A stretch of DNA of 64,000 nucleotides from Rathayibacter oskolensis (GTDB lineage: Bacteria; Actinomycetota; Actinomycetes; Actinomycetales; Microbacteriaceae): assembly GCF_900177245.1 (NCBI RefSeq), contig NZ_FXBM01000001.1:1612001-1676000 (forward strand), in the 5' to 3' direction. Shown piece after piece: positions 28,372-39,660 of the stretch. A program made the position numbers and the translations under genes. The notes beneath the pieces are model-generated. The model saw only the letters and a program-made list of their open reading frames with translations. It ran no database searches and was not told the origin of the DNA. How positions within the stretch are numbered: position 1 is the first letter of the stretch; every line of letters begins with the position of its first letter.

Positions 28372-28430
28372 GGGTTCTCCGTGCTCGTGTCTCGGTCTCG
28401 GATCCCTCCTTCGAGGGCCGGGTCTCCAGC

Positions 28431-30326
28431 CTAGGGCGTGGTCTCGCGCGGCCGATCGTCGGCGTGCAGATGGCCGTGGACGGCGGCGGCGAGCGTCGGC
28501 CCGATCCCCTTGACCTCGGCGATCTCGGAGGCGGCGGCCTCGCGCAGCCGCGCGACCGACCCGAAGTGCTTCAGGAGATCGCGGACGCGGGTGCCCCCCA
28601 GGCCGGGGATCTCGCTGAGCTGCGACGAGATGTCGCGCTTGCGGCGCTGGCGCTGATGGGTGATGGCGAAGCGGTGGGCCTCGTCGCGGATGCGCTGGAA
28701 CAGGAACAGGGCGTCGCTGTTGCGGGGCAGGATCACCGGGAAGTCGGAGTCGGGCAGCCAGATCTCCTCGAGCCGCTTCGCGATGCCGCAGAGGGTGATC
28801 CCGGTGACGCCGGACTCGTCGAGCGCACGCTGGGCGGCGGCGACCTGGGGCTGCCCGCCGTCGACGATGAGGAGGTTCGGCGGGTAGGCGAACTTGCGGC
28901 GCTTGGCCTCGCCCGTCTCGGGGTCGACCTCCGCCGGTTCGACGGGTTCGCGGAGGTAGGCGAGGCGGCGCGTGAGCACCTGGTGGAGCGACTCCGTGTC
29001 GTCGGTCGACTCGGCGATCGTGAAGCGCCGGTACTGGTCCTTGCGGGCGAGACCGTCCTCGAAGACGACCATCGACGCGACGATGTTCGTGCCGCTCAGG
29101 TGCGACACGTCGTAGCACTCCATCCGCAGCGGCGCCTCGGCCATGCCGAGTGCGTCGCGGATGTCCTCGAGCGCCTGGGTCCGCGCGGTGAAGTCCGCGG
29201 AGCGCCGGGTCTTGTAGAGCATCAGCGAGTGCCCGGCGTTCTGCGTCGCGGTCTCGAGCAGGGCAGCCTTGTCGCCCCGCTGCGCCGCGCGCAGACGGAC
29301 GTTCGCCCCGCGGATGCTCGAGAGCCACTCCTCGAGCGCCTCGCTGTCCTCCGGGAGCTCGGGGACGACGACCTCGCGGGGCGGGATGTCGCCGTTCTCG
29401 TAGGCCGCCTGGAGCGCGGTGTCGACGAGCTCCGCGGTGGTCATGTCGAGCTCCTTGTCGACCACCCAGCCTCGCTCGCCGCGGATGCGACCGCCCCGGA
29501 CGCGGAACTGCTGCACGGACGCGGCGAGCTCGTCGTGCACGATCGCATAGAGATCGACGTCGACGTTGTCCTTCAGCACGACCGCGCTCTTCGCGAGCAC
29601 GGCGTCGAGCGCCGCGGCCTGATCGCGCAGCTTGCCCGCGCGCTCGTACTCCATCGCCGCTGCGGCCTCGCGCATCTCCTTCTCGAGCTCGCCGATCATC
29701 CTCCGGTCGTGGCTCCCCATGAAGGCCACGAAGCGATCGACCATCTCGCGGTGCTCGGCGAAGGTGACCCGGTGCGAGCACGGGCCGCCGCAGCGACCGA
29801 TCTGCGAGGCGAAGCAGGGCTTGCCGCTCTGCATCGCGCGCTTGTAGTTGGAGTCGTTGCAGGTGCGGATCGGGAAGGCCTTGATCATCAGGTCGATGGT
29901 CTCGTGGATGGCCCAGATCTTCGGGTACGGGCCGAAGTAGCGCGCCCCGCGGATCTTCGAGTTGCGCGTCACCATCACCCGCGGTGCCTCGTCTCCGAGG
30001 GTCACCGCCATGTAGGGGTAGGACTTGTCGTCGCGGAACTTGACGTTGAACGGCGGGTCGAACTCGTTGATCCAGGTGAACTCGAGCTGCAGGGCCTCGA
30101 CGTCGGTCCCGACGACGGTCCACTCGACTCCCGCCGCCGAGGTGACCATGCGCCTCGTCCGCTCGTGCAGGCTCGGGAGGGGCGCGAAGTAGTTGCTGAG
30201 GCGCGCCCGCAGGTTCTTCGCCTTGCCGACGTAGAGGACCCGGCCTCGCGCGTCCCTGAACCGGTAGACCCCGGGGAGGGTCGGGATCTCGCCGGCCTTG
30301 GGCCGGTAGTCGAGTGTCTGCGTCAT
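28431..30326 (-). CDS. uvrC: Excinuclease ABC subunit C
   Basis: A 631-residue nuclease that makes both incisions in nucleotide excision repair. N-terminal GIY-YIG domain ([19 protein letters not shown]), UVR motif that contacts UvrB ([21 protein letters not shown]), C-terminal RNase H-like endonuclease domain ([15 protein letters not shown]) and helix-hairpin-helix tail. The [12 protein letters not shown] cysteines fit the UvrC cluster region. It is 25 bases after the uvrA stop, completing uvrB-uvrA-uvrC on one strand. Confidence 0.95.
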   Translation of the reverse strand: MTQTLDYRPKAGEIPTLPGVYRFRDARGRVLYVGKAKNLRARLSNYFAPLPSLHERTRRMVTSAAGVEWTVVGTDVEALQLEFTWINEFDPPFNVKFRDDKSYPYMAVTLGDEAPRVMVTRNSKIRGARYFGPYPKIWAIHETIDLMIKAFPIRTCNDSNYKRAMQSGKPCFASQIGRCGGPCSHRVTFAEHREMVDRFVAFMGSHDRRMIGELEKEMREAAAAMEYERAGKLRDQAAALDAVLAKSAVVLKDNVDVDLYAIVHDELAASVQQFRVRGGRIRGERGWVVDKELDMTTAELVDTALQAAYENGDIPPREVVVPELPEDSEALEEWLSSIRGANVRLRAAQRGDKAALLETATQNAGHSLMLYKTRRSADFTARTQALEDIRDALGMAEAPLRMECYDVSHLSGTNIVASMVVFEDGLARKDQYRRFTIAESTDDTESLHQVLTRRLAYLREPVEPAEVDPETGEAKRRKFAYPPNLLIVDGGQPQVAAAQRALDESGVTGITLCGIAKRLEEIWLPDSDFPVILPRNSDALFLFQRIRDEAHRFAITHQRQRRKRDISSQLSEIPGLGGTRVRDLLKHFGSVARLREAAASEIAEVKGIGPTLAAAVHGHLHADDRPRETTP

Positions 30327-30351
30327 GCCGTTCGCTCGTCAGCTCGCGCGA

Positions 30352-33273
30352 TCACCCGAGGATCTCCGCGAGGAACCCGCCCGTGTGGCTCCCCGCGACC
30401 TTCGCCACGTGCTCCGGGGTGCCGACGGCCACGACCTGACCGCCGCCTGCTCCGCCTTCGGGGCCCATGTCGATCAGCCAGTCGGCGGACTTGATCACAT
30501 CGAGGTTGTGCTCGATCGTGATGACTGTGTTGCCCTTGTCGACGAGCCCGTTGAGCACGAGGAGCAGCTTGCGGACGTCCTCGAAGTGGAGGCCGGTCGT
30601 CGGCTCGTCGAGCACGTAGACGCTCCGGCCGTTCGAACGGCGCTGCAGCTCGGTCGCCAGCTTGACGCGCTGCGCCTCTCCGCCGGACAGGGTCGTCGCG
30701 CTCTGCCCGAGTCGGACGTAGCCGAGACCGACGTCGACCAGCGTCTTGAGGAAGCGGTGGATCGAGGTGATCGGCTCGAAGAAGTCGGCCGCCTCGGCGA
30801 TCGGCATGTCGAGGACCTCGGCGATGCTCTTGCCCTTGTAGTGGACGGTGAGGGTGTCGCGGTTGTAGCGCGCTCCCCCGCAGACCTCGCAGGCGACGTA
30901 GACGTCGGGCAGGAAGTTCATCTCGATCTTGATGGTTCCGTCGCCCGAGCACGCCTCGCAGCGGCCGCCCTTGACGTTGAAGCTGAAGCGCCCGGGCAGG
31001 TAGCCGCGCGCCTTCGCCTCCGTCGTCTCGGCGAAGAGAGTGCGGATGCGGTCGAACACGCCGGTGTAGGTCGCCGGGTTCGACCGCGGGGTGCGGCCGA
31101 TCGGGTTCTGGTCGACGTGGACGACCTTGTCGAGGTTCTCGAGGCCCGTGACGCGGGTGTGCTTGCCCGGCACCTTGCGGGCGCCGTTGAGCTGGTTGGC
31201 GAGCACCCTGTAGAGGATGTCGTTGACCAGAGTGCTCTTGCCGGAGCCCGAGACGCCGGTCACGGCGACGAAGGTGCCGAGCGGGAACTCGGCGTCGACC
31301 TTGCGCAGGTTGTTGGCGTTCGCTCCGATGACCTTGATCATCCGCTTGCGGTCGATCTTGCGCCGCTTCTTCGGAATGTCGATCGAGCGGCGCCCCGAGA
31401 TGTAGTCGCCGGTGAGCGAGTGCGTGTTCTCGAGGAGCGCGTCGTAGGAGCCCGAGTGCACGACCTTGCCGCCGTTGACGCCGGCTCCGGGCCCGATGTC
31501 GACGATCCAGTCGGCGGTGCGGATGGTGTCCTCGTCGTGCTCGACGACGATCAGCGTGTTGCCGAGGTCGCGCAGCTTCAGCAGCGTGTCGATGAGACGC
31601 CGGTTGTCTCGCTGGTGCAGCCCGATGCTCGGCTCGTCGAGCACGTAGAGCACGCCGGTGAGTCCCGAGCCGATCTGCGTGGCGAGCCGGATGCGCTGCG
31701 CCTCACCGCCGGACAGCGAGGCGGCGGCGCGGGAGAGGTTGAGGTAGTTCAGCCCCACCTCGATGAGGAAGTCGAGGCGCGCCCGGATCTCGCGCAGCAC
31801 CTGTGCGGCGATGTGCGCCTCGCGGTCGGTCAGCTCGAGACGGCTCATGAAGTCCTGGGCGTCGCCGAGGCTCAGGTCGGCGACGTCGGCGATGCTGGCC
31901 CCGTGCACGAGGACCGCGAGGACCTCGGGCTTGAGACGCGAGCCCTTGCAGACCGGGCACGGGATCTCGCGGAGGAACTCGGACCAGCGGGTGCGCTGCA
32001 CGTCGGTCTCGGCCTGCACGTACTGGCGCTCGATGTAGGGGACGACGCCCTCGAAGCCCGAGGTGTAGCTCATCTCGCGGCCGTAGCGGTTCTTCCACTT
32101 GACCTTGACCTCGAAGTTGTCGCCGTGGAGCACGGCCTGCTGCACCTCGGAGCTCAAGCGCTTCCACGGGGTCGTCAGCTTGAAGCCGAGGTCGCGGGAG
32201 AGCCCGTCGAGCAGCTTCTCGTAGTACTGGAAGAGGCCCTTGCCCTGGGTGGTCCAGGGGATGATGACGCCCTCGGCGATGCTGAGGTCGGGGTCGCCGA
32301 GGAGCAGCTCGTCGTCGACCGACATGCGCGTGCCGAGGCCGGAGCACTCGGGGCAGGCGCCGAACGGCGCGTTGAACGAGAAGGTGCGCGGCTCGATCTC
32401 GGTCAGCGAGATCGGGTGGTTGTTGGGGCAGGAGAGCTTCTCGGAGAAGGTCGTCCACGCTCCCTCGCCCTCGCCGTCGACGAAGTTGATCTGGACGATG
32501 CCGTCGGTCAGGCGCAGAGCCGTCTCGAGGGAGTCGGTCAGCCGGCCGAGGATGTCGGGGCCCGCCACGAGGCGGTCGACCACGACGGAGATGTCGTGCT
32601 TGTACTGCTTCTTGAGGGTCGGCGGGTCGCTGAGCTGGATGAGGGAGCCGTCGACCATCGCCCGCGAGTAGCCTCCGGCCGTCAGCTCCTTGAAGAGGTC
32701 GACGAACTCGCCCTTCTTCTGCGAGACGACCGGGCTGAGGATCTGGTAGCGGGTGCCGCTCTCGAGCTCCATCAGCTGATCGGCGATCTGCTGCACGGTC
32801 TGCGCCGAGATCCTCTCGCTGCAGATCGGGCAGTGCGGGACGCCGATCCGGGCCCAGAGCAGGCGCATGTAGTCGAAGATCTCGGTGATCGTGCCGACGG
32901 TCGAGCGCGGGTTGCGGTTGGTCGACTTCTGATCGATCGACACCGCCGGGCTCAGGCCCTCGATGAAGTCGACGTCGGGGCGGTCGACCTGCCCGAGGAA
33001 CTGCCGGGCGTAGGCGGACAGCGACTCGACGTAGCGGCGCTGCCCCTCCGCGAAGATCGTGTCGAAGGCCAGGGACGACTTGCCCGACCCCGAGAGACCG
33101 GTGAAGACGACCATCGAATCGCGGGGGATCTCGAGGTCGACGTTGCGCAGGTTGTGCACCCGGGCGCCGCTGACCACCAGCTTCGAGACCGACTCGTCCA
33201 GCGAGGAGACGAAGCGGTGGAAGGAGGGAGCGGGGGCGGGAGACGGGTCCGTCACGGCATTCACGATCGACAC
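30352..33273 (-). CDS. uvrA: Excinuclease ABC subunit A
   Basis: A 973-residue damage-recognition ATPase. It has two ABC modules with Walker [17 protein letters not shown] and [15 protein letters not shown], two ABC signatures LSGGEAQRI and LSGGEAQRV, and zinc modules with CPICSERI and [10 protein letters not shown]...[10 protein letters not shown] chose GTG at 33273 because a TACACT box lies exactly six bases upstream, the leaderless pattern seen for uvrB and others here. An alternative GTG at 33264 has GAGGTG in front and would lose only three residues. The upstream in-frame extension is unconserved. Confidence 0.95.
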   Translation of the reverse strand: MSIVNAVTDPSPAPAPSFHRFVSSLDESVSKLVVSGARVHNLRNVDLEIPRDSMVVFTGLSGSGKSSLAFDTIFAEGQRRYVESLSAYARQFLGQVDRPDVDFIEGLSPAVSIDQKSTNRNPRSTVGTITEIFDYMRLLWARIGVPHCPICSERISAQTVQQIADQLMELESGTRYQILSPVVSQKKGEFVDLFKELTAGGYSRAMVDGSLIQLSDPPTLKKQYKHDISVVVDRLVAGPDILGRLTDSLETALRLTDGIVQINFVDGEGEGAWTTFSEKLSCPNNHPISLTEIEPRTFSFNAPFGACPECSGLGTRMSVDDELLLGDPDLSIAEGVIIPWTTQGKGLFQYYEKLLDGLSRDLGFKLTTPWKRLSSEVQQAVLHGDNFEVKVKWKNRYGREMSYTSGFEGVVPYIERQYVQAETDVQRTRWSEFLREIPCPVCKGSRLKPEVLAVLVHGASIADVADLSLGDAQDFMSRLELTDREAHIAAQVLREIRARLDFLIEVGLNYLNLSRAAASLSGGEAQRIRLATQIGSGLTGVLYVLDEPSIGLHQRDNRRLIDTLLKLRDLGNTLIVVEHDEDTIRTADWIVDIGPGAGVNGGKVVHSGSYDALLENTHSLTGDYISGRRSIDIPKKRRKIDRKRMIKVIGANANNLRKVDAEFPLGTFVAVTGVSGSGKSTLVNDILYRVLANQLNGARKVPGKHTRVTGLENLDKVVHVDQNPIGRTPRSNPATYTGVFDRIRTLFAETTEAKARGYLPGRFSFNVKGGRCEACSGDGTIKIEMNFLPDVYVACEVCGGARYNRDTLTVHYKGKSIAEVLDMPIAEAADFFEPITSIHRFLKTLVDVGLGYVRLGQSATTLSGGEAQRVKLATELQRRSNGRSVYVLDEPTTGLHFEDVRKLLLVLNGLVDKGNTVITIEHNLDVIKSADWLIDMGPEGGAGGGQVVAVGTPEHVAKVAGSHTGGFLAEILG

Positions 33274-33279
33274 CTCGAA

Positions 33280-33285
33280 AGTGTA
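33280..33285 (-). promoter_or_regulatory. -10 box for uvrA (leaderless pattern)
   Basis: TACACT on the minus strand, 6 bases before the GTG at 33273. I could not find a LexA-type GAAC...GTTC palindrome nearby. Confidence 0.5.
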
Positions 33286-33409
33286 TGCGGAGCCACCGAC
33301 ATCGCCCGGGCCGTTCGCTGGGCGCTGATCCCGGCGGCTCGCCCTTGCGGATCGGACGCTCCTCCGGCCCCGGCGCCGCCCCCGTCGCGGGCGGCCGCTC
33401 CCGCGGCGA

Positions 33410-35476
33410 TCAGGAGAGGTGGCCCGCCTTCTCCATCTGGCGCAGCTCCCGCTTGAGCTCCTGGACCTCGTCGCGCAGGCGCGCCGCGAGCTCGAACTTG
33501 AGCTCGCCCGCCGCCTGCAGCATCTGGCCGTTGAGGTCGGAGATGATCGCCTCGAGGTCGTTGCCGCCGTTGGCCGCGAGCCCCTGCCGGCGGAGGTTGG
33601 GGGTCGGGCTCTTCTTCTTGGAGTCGCGCCCGGCGAGGAGCTTCGCCGTGTCGGCCCCCTCGCGGGCGAGGGCATCGGTGATGTCGGCGATCTTCTTACG
33701 CAGCGGAGTCGGGTCGATCCCGTGCTCGAGGTTGTAGGCGACCTGCTTCTCTCGCCGACGGTCGGTCTCGTCGATGGCGAGACGCATCGAGTCGGTCACC
33801 TTGTCGGCGTACATGTGCACCTCGCCGGAGACGTTGCGGGCCGCGCGTCCGATCGTCTGGATCAGCGACGTCGAGGAGCGCAGGAAGCCCTCCTTGTCGG
33901 CGTCGAGGATCGCCACGAGCGACACCTCGGGGAGGTCGAGGCCCTCGCGGAGGAGATTGATGCCCACGAGCACGTCGTAGACGCCCGCGCGCAGCTCGGA
34001 CAGCAGCTCGACGCGCCGCAGTGTGTCGACGTCGGAGTGCAGGTAGCGGACGCGGACGCCGGCCTCGGTGAGGAAGTCGGTGAGCTCCTCGGCCATCCTC
34101 TTCGTCAGAGTGGTCACCAGGACGCGCTCGTCGCGCTCAGTGCGGCGCTTGATCTCTTCGAGGAGGTCGTCGATCTGGCCCTTCGTCGGCTTGACGACGA
34201 TCTCGGGGTCGATCAGACCGGTGGGGCGGATGATCTGCTCGACGATGCCGTCGGCGATGCCCATCTCGTAGCGGCCGGGCGTCGCCGACAGGTAGACGGT
34301 CTGCCCGACCCGCTGCTTGAACTCCTCCCACTTGAGCGGTCGGTTGTCCATGGCCGAGGGCAGGCGGAAGCCGTGCTCGACCAGGGTGCGCTTGCGGGAC
34401 GCGTCCCCCTCGTACATCGCTCCGATCTGCGGGACCGTGACGTGGGACTCGTCGATGACGACCAGGAAGTCGTCGGGGAAGTAGTCGAGGAGGCAGTGCG
34501 GCGCCTCGCCCGACTCCCGGCCGTCGATGTGGCGCGAGTAGTTCTCGATGCCCGAGCAGAAGCCGATCTGCTGCATCATCTCGAGGTCGAACGTGGTCCG
34601 CATCCGGAGCCGCTGTGCCTCGAGGAGCTTGTTCTGCTTCTCGAGGTCGGCGAGCCGCACCTCGAGCTCCTGCTGGATCGTGTCGATCGCCCGGTGCATG
34701 ACGTCCTGGCTCGCGACGTAGTGGGAGCCGGGGAAGACCGAGACCGACTCGAGCTTGCGCACGATGTCGCCCGTGAGCGGGTGCAGCGTGTAGAGCGCCT
34801 CGATCTCATCGCCGAACATCTCGATCCGGATCGCGAGCTCCTCGTACATGGGGATGATCTCGATCGTGTCGCCCCTGACCCGGAAGGTGCCGCGGGCGAA
34901 GTCGACGTCGTTGCGCGCGTACTGCATCGACACGAACTTGCGGATCAGCCGGTCGCGGTCGACGCGCTGGCCGACCTGCAGGGCGACCATCGCCTCGAGG
35001 TACTGCTCGGGCTGCCCGAGGCCGTAGATGCACGAGACGGTGGAGACGACGATCACGTCTCGCCGGCTGAGCAGCGAATTCGTGGTGGAGTGCCGGAGCC
35101 GCTCGACCTCGGCGTTGACCGAGCTGTCCTTCTCGATGAAGGTGTCGGTCTGGGGGACGTAGGCCTCGGGCTGGTAGTAGTCGTAGTAGGAGACGAAGTA
35201 CTCGACGGCGTTGTTCGGGAACAGCTCGCGGAACTCGTTCGCGAGCTGCGCGGCGAGGGTCTTGTTGTGCGCGAGCACGAGCGTGGGGCGCTGCACCGCC
35301 TCGACCAGCCAGGCGGTGGTCGCCGACTTGCCGGTGCCGGTCGCGCCGAGCAGCACCACGTCGGCCTCGCCGGCCCGGATGCGCGCGCTCAGATCGGCGA
35401 TCGCCGCCGGCTGATCGCCGCTCGGCTTGTACTCGCTGACGACCTCGAAGGGGTGGACGGCACGGGTGGGCTCCAT
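33410..35476 (-). CDS. uvrB: Excinuclease ABC subunit B
   Basis: A 688-residue helicase-like protein that verifies DNA damage and recruits UvrC. Walker [17 protein letters not shown], the beta-hairpin [21 protein letters not shown] read in two halves, DESHVT, the helicase block QTIGRAARN and the C-terminal UVR domain ([17 protein letters not shown]). The ATG at 35476 follows TACGCT by six bases with no ribosome site, so the mRNA is probably leaderless. It ends 136 bases before uvrA. Confidence 0.95.
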   Translation of the reverse strand: MEPTRAVHPFEVVSEYKPSGDQPAAIADLSARIRAGEADVVLLGATGTGKSATTAWLVEAVQRPTLVLAHNKTLAAQLANEFRELFPNNAVEYFVSYYDYYQPEAYVPQTDTFIEKDSSVNAEVERLRHSTTNSLLSRRDVIVVSTVSCIYGLGQPEQYLEAMVALQVGQRVDRDRLIRKFVSMQYARNDVDFARGTFRVRGDTIEIIPMYEELAIRIEMFGDEIEALYTLHPLTGDIVRKLESVSVFPGSHYVASQDVMHRAIDTIQQELEVRLADLEKQNKLLEAQRLRMRTTFDLEMMQQIGFCSGIENYSRHIDGRESGEAPHCLLDYFPDDFLVVIDESHVTVPQIGAMYEGDASRKRTLVEHGFRLPSAMDNRPLKWEEFKQRVGQTVYLSATPGRYEMGIADGIVEQIIRPTGLIDPEIVVKPTKGQIDDLLEEIKRRTERDERVLVTTLTKRMAEELTDFLTEAGVRVRYLHSDVDTLRRVELLSELRAGVYDVLVGINLLREGLDLPEVSLVAILDADKEGFLRSSTSLIQTIGRAARNVSGEVHMYADKVTDSMRLAIDETDRRREKQVAYNLEHGIDPTPLRKKIADITDALAREGADTAKLLAGRDSKKKSPTPNLRRQGLAANGGNDLEAIISDLNGQMLQAAGELKFELAARLRDEVQELKRELRQMEKAGHLS

Positions 35477-35482
35477 GCTCGA

Positions 35483-35488
35483 AGCGTA
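35483..35488 (-). promoter_or_regulatory. -10 box for uvrB (leaderless pattern)
   Basis: TACGCT on the minus strand, six bases (TCGAGC) before the ATG of uvrB. Confidence 0.5.
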
Positions 35489-35538
35489 GCTGTGACCACC
35501 GACACGGAACCCGGCGTGCGCTGGCCGCGAACGAGCGA

Positions 35539-37167
35539 TCAGAGTCGCGAGAACCGCAGATCGCGGAGGAAGAGCCGGTCGGCGGCGGCCATCCCCGCGG
35601 TCCGCACTCTGAGGACGACGAAGACCGCCCAGTCCGGTGCGGGCAGCGAGTACGCGCCGTCGAGCCGGAAGGACTCGAACCTCTCCGACGCCGCGATCTC
35701 CGTCCGCGAGTACCACTGACTGCCGAGTCCGCCCGAGCGGCGAGCTGTCGAGAAGCCCAGATCAACCGCGGCGGTGCCCTCCCCGGCGAAGAGCGCCTCC
35801 AACCCGACCAGTACTCGTGCGCCCCGCTCGATGGGCACGAACAGGTACACCGCGCCCACTCCTGTGTCGTCTCCGACGGAGAACGCGCGCACGCCCGACA
35901 CCGGCGATTCCCCACCGCTGACCGTCGCCTTCCCGGTCGTGACCCAGTCGTCCGCGAGCGACGAACGGTCGCCGTCCGGATCGAGGATTCCACGCTCGCG
36001 CTCCCCCGAATGAGGGCGGAGCGCGGTCGATGGGAGCGAAGAGGTCTCGGAGACTGTGAGGGTCCCGTCGCCGCGAGCGAGGAAAGGCAGGAGCGACGTG
36101 CCGCCCTGGAACTGGCCGCCCCTGATCACCGCACGCTGTCCTCGTGCGCCCGAGAACTCGATGAGCCCGCACTGCGCCTCGGTCGAGACCTCCACTCGTC
36201 CCCGAACGAGGTATCGGCAGTCGGTCAGTGTCACGAGAGCCCCCCACCCCGTGAGCTCGAACCAGCCGTTGCGGTCGGGGATCTGCATCTCGAAATGGCA
36301 GTTCGTGAAGTAGATCTGACCCAGGGCGACACTCACGACTCGGCTCTGATTGGTCGAGAAGGTGTCGAACGAGCACTGGTTCACGAAGAACTCCTGGTCC
36401 CCGTGGATCTCGATCGCACTCTGGGTGTTGCTGGTGAGATCGCAGCTCTGTATCGAGATCCGCTCGCCGGAGTCGACGGCATCCCTTGTCGCCACGATGC
36501 CGATCCGGTTCCCCTGTATCGAGCATGAGCGGAACTCGAGCAAGTAGGCGTGCGATCCGAGTTCCACCGCCGTGTCGAAGGAGCGGAGGACCACGTTCAC
36601 CAGCGTCAGGTAGGCGGGCTTCGGTCCGGGCTGACGGAGGTGGGGCTCCGCGCCGATGGCGACGCCGCTGTTCGTGCCATCGCCGACGAGATGCAGATTG
36701 CTGAGGACCGTCTGATGCTGCCGTGTGAATCCTGCGCCGGTCTTCTGCACGACAGGGCTGGTCGTCTCCAGGAGGAAGCCGGGACCCGAGTTCACGATCT
36801 CGCAGTGCCCGTCGATGCTGATCCGCGTGTCCCACGAGAGCGTCTCCTCGACGGTGAAGCTTCCTCCGTACGCGGTGACGACAGCGTGGTGCTCCTCCGG
36901 GGTCACGCCCTCATCCGGAATCGCTGCCGCGGTGAGCGCCGCTTTCCACGCAGCGGTGTCCCGCGCGGCGCCGGGCGGTGCCGAGGGGTCGATGTAGTCG
37001 TGGACGTCCACGACGCGGGACGTCCCGGCTGGTCGCACGATCGGATCCGGTATCGGCGAAGAGCCTCTGGCTGCCAGGGCGCCCGCTCCGAGGACGGCGC
37101 CGGCGCCTGCTGCGAGGAGGATCCGGCGCGAATCCGAGGCGGGCCTACCAGGTCCGTGGGGGCTCAT
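35539..37167 (-). CDS. Exported right-handed beta-helix (pectate-lyase-like fold) protein
   Basis: A 542-residue protein with a signal sequence near residues 12-36: [20 protein letters not shown] has a twin arginine and could be Tat or Sec. Next comes [26 protein letters not shown], which resembles the opening of pectate-lyase-3/tailspike-like beta-helices. Many short strands with repeated Asn, Ser and Cys follow ([48 protein letters not shown]), then a C-terminal jelly-roll-like segment. The fold suggests binding or cleavage of a polysaccharide, but I see no identifiable catalytic residues. It sits alone between uvrB and coaE and its codons look less extreme in GC than its neighbours'. Confidence 0.72.
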   Translation of the reverse strand: MSPHGPGRPASDSRRILLAAGAGAVLGAGALAARGSSPIPDPIVRPAGTSRVVDVHDYIDPSAPPGAARDTAAWKAALTAAAIPDEGVTPEEHHAVVTAYGGSFTVEETLSWDTRISIDGHCEIVNSGPGFLLETTSPVVQKTGAGFTRQHQTVLSNLHLVGDGTNSGVAIGAEPHLRQPGPKPAYLTLVNVVLRSFDTAVELGSHAYLLEFRSCSIQGNRIGIVATRDAVDSGERISIQSCDLTSNTQSAIEIHGDQEFFVNQCSFDTFSTNQSRVVSVALGQIYFTNCHFEMQIPDRNGWFELTGWGALVTLTDCRYLVRGRVEVSTEAQCGLIEFSGARGQRAVIRGGQFQGGTSLLPFLARGDGTLTVSETSSLPSTALRPHSGERERGILDPDGDRSSLADDWVTTGKATVSGGESPVSGVRAFSVGDDTGVGAVYLFVPIERGARVLVGLEALFAGEGTAAVDLGFSTARRSGGLGSQWYSRTEIAASERFESFRLDGAYSLPAPDWAVFVVLRVRTAGMAAADRLFLRDLRFSRL

Positions 37168-37241
37168 GCGGTCATCCTCCTGGGTGTCCCTGACGCGACT
37201 CCCTACCCTACGGACGACTGCTGATCGTCGGCCCCAGTCCC

Positions 37242-37841
37242 TCAGGACCCGCGCAGGTGCTCCCAGAGCGCGTCGGTCCGGGCCAGCGTCTCGTCGAGGG
37301 TTCCGGAGGAGTCGACGACGACGTCGGCGAGGGAGAGCCGCTGCTCGTCGGTCGCCTGCGCGCCGACGCGGGCGCGCGCCTCCGGCTCGGACATGCCTCG
37401 CAGCGCCACGAGGCGCTGGACGCGCGTCGACTCCGGCGCGTGCACGACGACCACCTCGTCGAACTCCTCCGCTCCGCGTCCCTCGGCCAGCAGAGGGACG
37501 TCGTAGACGACGACGGCGTCCGGGTCGGCCTCCTCGGCTTCGGCGAACAGCCGCTTCGAGCGCTCCCCCACGGCCGGATGCGTGATCGCGTTCAGATCGG
37601 CCCGCGCAGAGGCGTCGGCGAAGACGACCGTGCCGAGGGCCGCCCGGTCGAGGGACCCGTCGGTTCGCAGCATCGCCGGGCCGAACCGCTCCACGATCGC
37701 CTGCAGGGCCGGCTCCCCGGGCTCGACGACCTCGCGGGCCAGCACGTCGGCGTCGACGACCACCGCTCCGTGCTCGGCGAGACGGCGGGCGACGGTCGAC
37801 TTGCCGGAGGCGATGCCTCCGGTCAGGGCTACGAGATGCAC
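37242..37841 (-). CDS. coaE: Dephospho-CoA kinase
   Basis: A 199-residue P-loop kinase that phosphorylates dephospho-CoA in the last step of coenzyme A synthesis. Walker A is LTGGIASGKSTVARRL; YDVPLLAEG and the LRGMSEPEARARVGAQ lid segment follow. I chose GTG at 37841 because TAGGGT lies exactly six bases upstream; a GTG at 37847 would add two residues but overlaps the spacer of that box. Downstream of rpsA on the same strand, behind a terminator. Confidence 0.92.
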   Translation of the reverse strand: MHLVALTGGIASGKSTVARRLAEHGAVVVDADVLAREVVEPGEPALQAIVERFGPAMLRTDGSLDRAALGTVVFADASARADLNAITHPAVGERSKRLFAEAEEADPDAVVVYDVPLLAEGRGAEEFDEVVVVHAPESTRVQRLVALRGMSEPEARARVGAQATDEQRLSLADVVVDSSGTLDETLARTDALWEHLRGS

Positions 37842-37847
37842 GCGCAC

Positions 37848-37853
37848 ACCCTA
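37848..37853 (-). promoter_or_regulatory. -10 box for coaE (leaderless pattern)
   Basis: TAGGGT on the minus strand, six bases before the GTG at 37841; it decides the start chosen for coaE. Confidence 0.4.
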
Positions 37854-37882
37854 CTCAGCCGGGGTGCCGGAGGGGGGAACGC

Positions 37883-37916
37883 CGAACGGCCGGCCCCCGA
37901 GGGGACCGGCCGTTCG
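37883..37916. terminator. Terminator downstream of rpsA
   Basis: Perfect 11-bp stem, CGAACGGCCGG with its complement, 12-base loop, 15 bases past the rpsA stop on the minus strand. Confidence 0.8.
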
Positions 37917-37931
37917 TGTGCGTGCACTCGA

Positions 37932-39386
37932 TCAGTTGCTCGAGGAGAGCTTCTCGCGGAGCGCGGCGAGCGACTCGTCGTCGGCGAGGGTGCCGGCTCC
38001 GGTCGACTCGTTGGTGAAGCCGCCGCCGACCGAGACGCCCTCGGAGACGGTGGCCGCCTCCTCCTGCGACTTGGCGACCTGAGCCTTGTGGGCCTCCCAG
38101 CGGGCCTGCGCCGCGGCGTAGTCCTGCTCCCAGGCCTCGCGCTGCGACTCGAAGCCCTCGCGCCACTCGTTGGTCTCCGGGTCGAAGCCGTCGGGGTACT
38201 TGTAGTTCCCCTGGTCGTCGTACTCGGTGGCCATGCCGTAGAGCGCCGGGTCGAACTCGGTGCCCTCGGGGTCGATGTTCTCGTTCGCCTGCTTGAGCGA
38301 GAGCGAGATGCGGCGGCGGTCGAGGTCGATGTCGATGACCTTGACGAACACCTCTTCACCGACCGACACGACCTGCTCGGCGAGCTCGACGTGCTTCCCC
38401 GAGAGCTCCGAGATGTGGACGAGGCCCTCGATGCCGTCCGCGACGCGGACGAAGGCACCGAACGGGACCAGCTTCGTGACCTTGCCCGGTGCGACCTGAC
38501 CGATCGCGTGGGTGCGGGCGAAGACCTGCCACGGGTCCTCCTGGGTCGCCTTGAGCGAGAGCGACACGCGCTCGCGGTCGAGGTCGACCTCGAGGATCTC
38601 GACGGTGACCTCCTGGCCCACCTCGACGACCTCGGAGGCGTGCTCGATGTGCTTCCAGGAGAGCTCGGAGACGTGGACGAGACCGTCGACGCCGCCGAGG
38701 TCGACGAACGCACCGAAGTTGACGATCGACGACACGACACCCTTGCGGACCTGACCCTTGTGCAGGTTGTTCAGGAACGTGGTGCGGCTCTCGGACTGCG
38801 TCTGCTCGAGGAGCGCGCGACGCGACAGGACCACGTTGTTGCGGTTCTTGTCGAGCTCGAGGATCTTGGCCTCGATCTCCTGGCCGAGGTACGGCGTGAG
38901 GTCGCGGACCCGGCGCAGCTCGATGAGCGAGGCAGGGAGGAAGCCGCGGAGGCCGATGTCGACGATGAGCCCGCCCTTGACGACCTCGATGACCGAACCG
39001 GTGACGACACCGTCGGACTCCTTGATCTTCTCGACGTCGCCCCATGCGCGCTCGTACTGCGCACGCTTCTTCGAGAGGATCAGGCGACCCTCCTTGTCCT
39101 CCTTCTGCAGGACGAGGGCTTCGACGCTGTCGCCCACGTTGACGACCTCGGAGGGGTCGACGTCGTGCTTGATGGAGAGCTCACGCGAGGGGATGACGCC
39201 CTCGGTCTTGTATCCGACGTCGAGGAGGACCTCGTCGCGGTCGATCTTCACGACGGTGCCTTCGATGAGGTCTCCGTCGTTGAAGAACTTCAGAGTCTTT
39301 TCGACCGCGGCAAGAAAGTCTTCAGCAGACCCGATGTCGTTGATCGCGACCTGCTTGGTTGCCTTTTCGGTCGTTGCGGTTGTCAT
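37932..39386 (-). CDS. rpsA: 30S ribosomal protein S1
   Basis: A 484-residue RNA-binding protein that helps mRNA bind the ribosome. Four S1 domains in tandem can be seen by their repeated openings: GDLIEGTVVKIDRDEVLLDV, DGVVTGSVIEVVKGGLIVDI, GQVRKGVVSSIVNFGAFVDL and GQVAPGKVTKLVPFGAFVRV. E. coli S1 has six, and four is usual in actinobacteria. The acidic, poorly conserved tail follows. The ATG at 39386 (MTTATTEKATKQVAINDIG) has GGAG nine bases upstream. It has its own recognisable promoter and a leader of about 185 nt. Confidence 0.96.
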   Translation of the reverse strand: MTTATTEKATKQVAINDIGSAEDFLAAVEKTLKFFNDGDLIEGTVVKIDRDEVLLDVGYKTEGVIPSRELSIKHDVDPSEVVNVGDSVEALVLQKEDKEGRLILSKKRAQYERAWGDVEKIKESDGVVTGSVIEVVKGGLIVDIGLRGFLPASLIELRRVRDLTPYLGQEIEAKILELDKNRNNVVLSRRALLEQTQSESRTTFLNNLHKGQVRKGVVSSIVNFGAFVDLGGVDGLVHVSELSWKHIEHASEVVEVGQEVTVEILEVDLDRERVSLSLKATQEDPWQVFARTHAIGQVAPGKVTKLVPFGAFVRVADGIEGLVHISELSGKHVELAEQVVSVGEEVFVKVIDIDLDRRRISLSLKQANENIDPEGTEFDPALYGMATEYDDQGNYKYPDGFDPETNEWREGFESQREAWEQDYAAAQARWEAHKAQVAKSQEEAATVSEGVSVGGGFTNESTGAGTLADDESLAALREKLSSSN

Positions 39387-39575
39387 TAAGGGATGCTCCA
39401 GGATGGATGGATGTCGGGCGGCGACCACCGGCGGGCCGTGAGGCATGCCTGATGGGGATCACCGCGGAGGTGAGGGGATGTGCCGGGGCAGAGGGTGACA
39501 CTCGGACGCCCCGGGCTGTGATCCGGGGCCTCGTCGCTCACCGTGGGCACGGCGGCGCCACGAACGTGACGTTCA

Positions 39576-39605
39576 AGACTACCTAACCCGGGAGGGTGGT
39601 GGCAA
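39576..39605 (-). promoter_or_regulatory. rpsA promoter
   Basis: Minus strand: -35 TTGCCA (39605-39600), 18-base spacer, -10 TAGTCT (39581-39576). This is the best housekeeping-type promoter in the window, with five of six -35 matches. Confidence 0.65.
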
Positions 39606-39660
39606 TCTCCGCGGGCCCCGATCGGAGGCGTCGCTCGTGCGGTTCCCGCCGCGCCCGGTC

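Noticed and set aside
30325-33456. Long plus-strand open frame opposite uvrA
   Set aside because: Antisense shadow of uvrA without recognisable domains.
33264-35520. LexA/SOS box at uvrA or uvrB
   Set aside because: No GAAC-N4-GTTC-type palindrome near either start; only isolated half sites.
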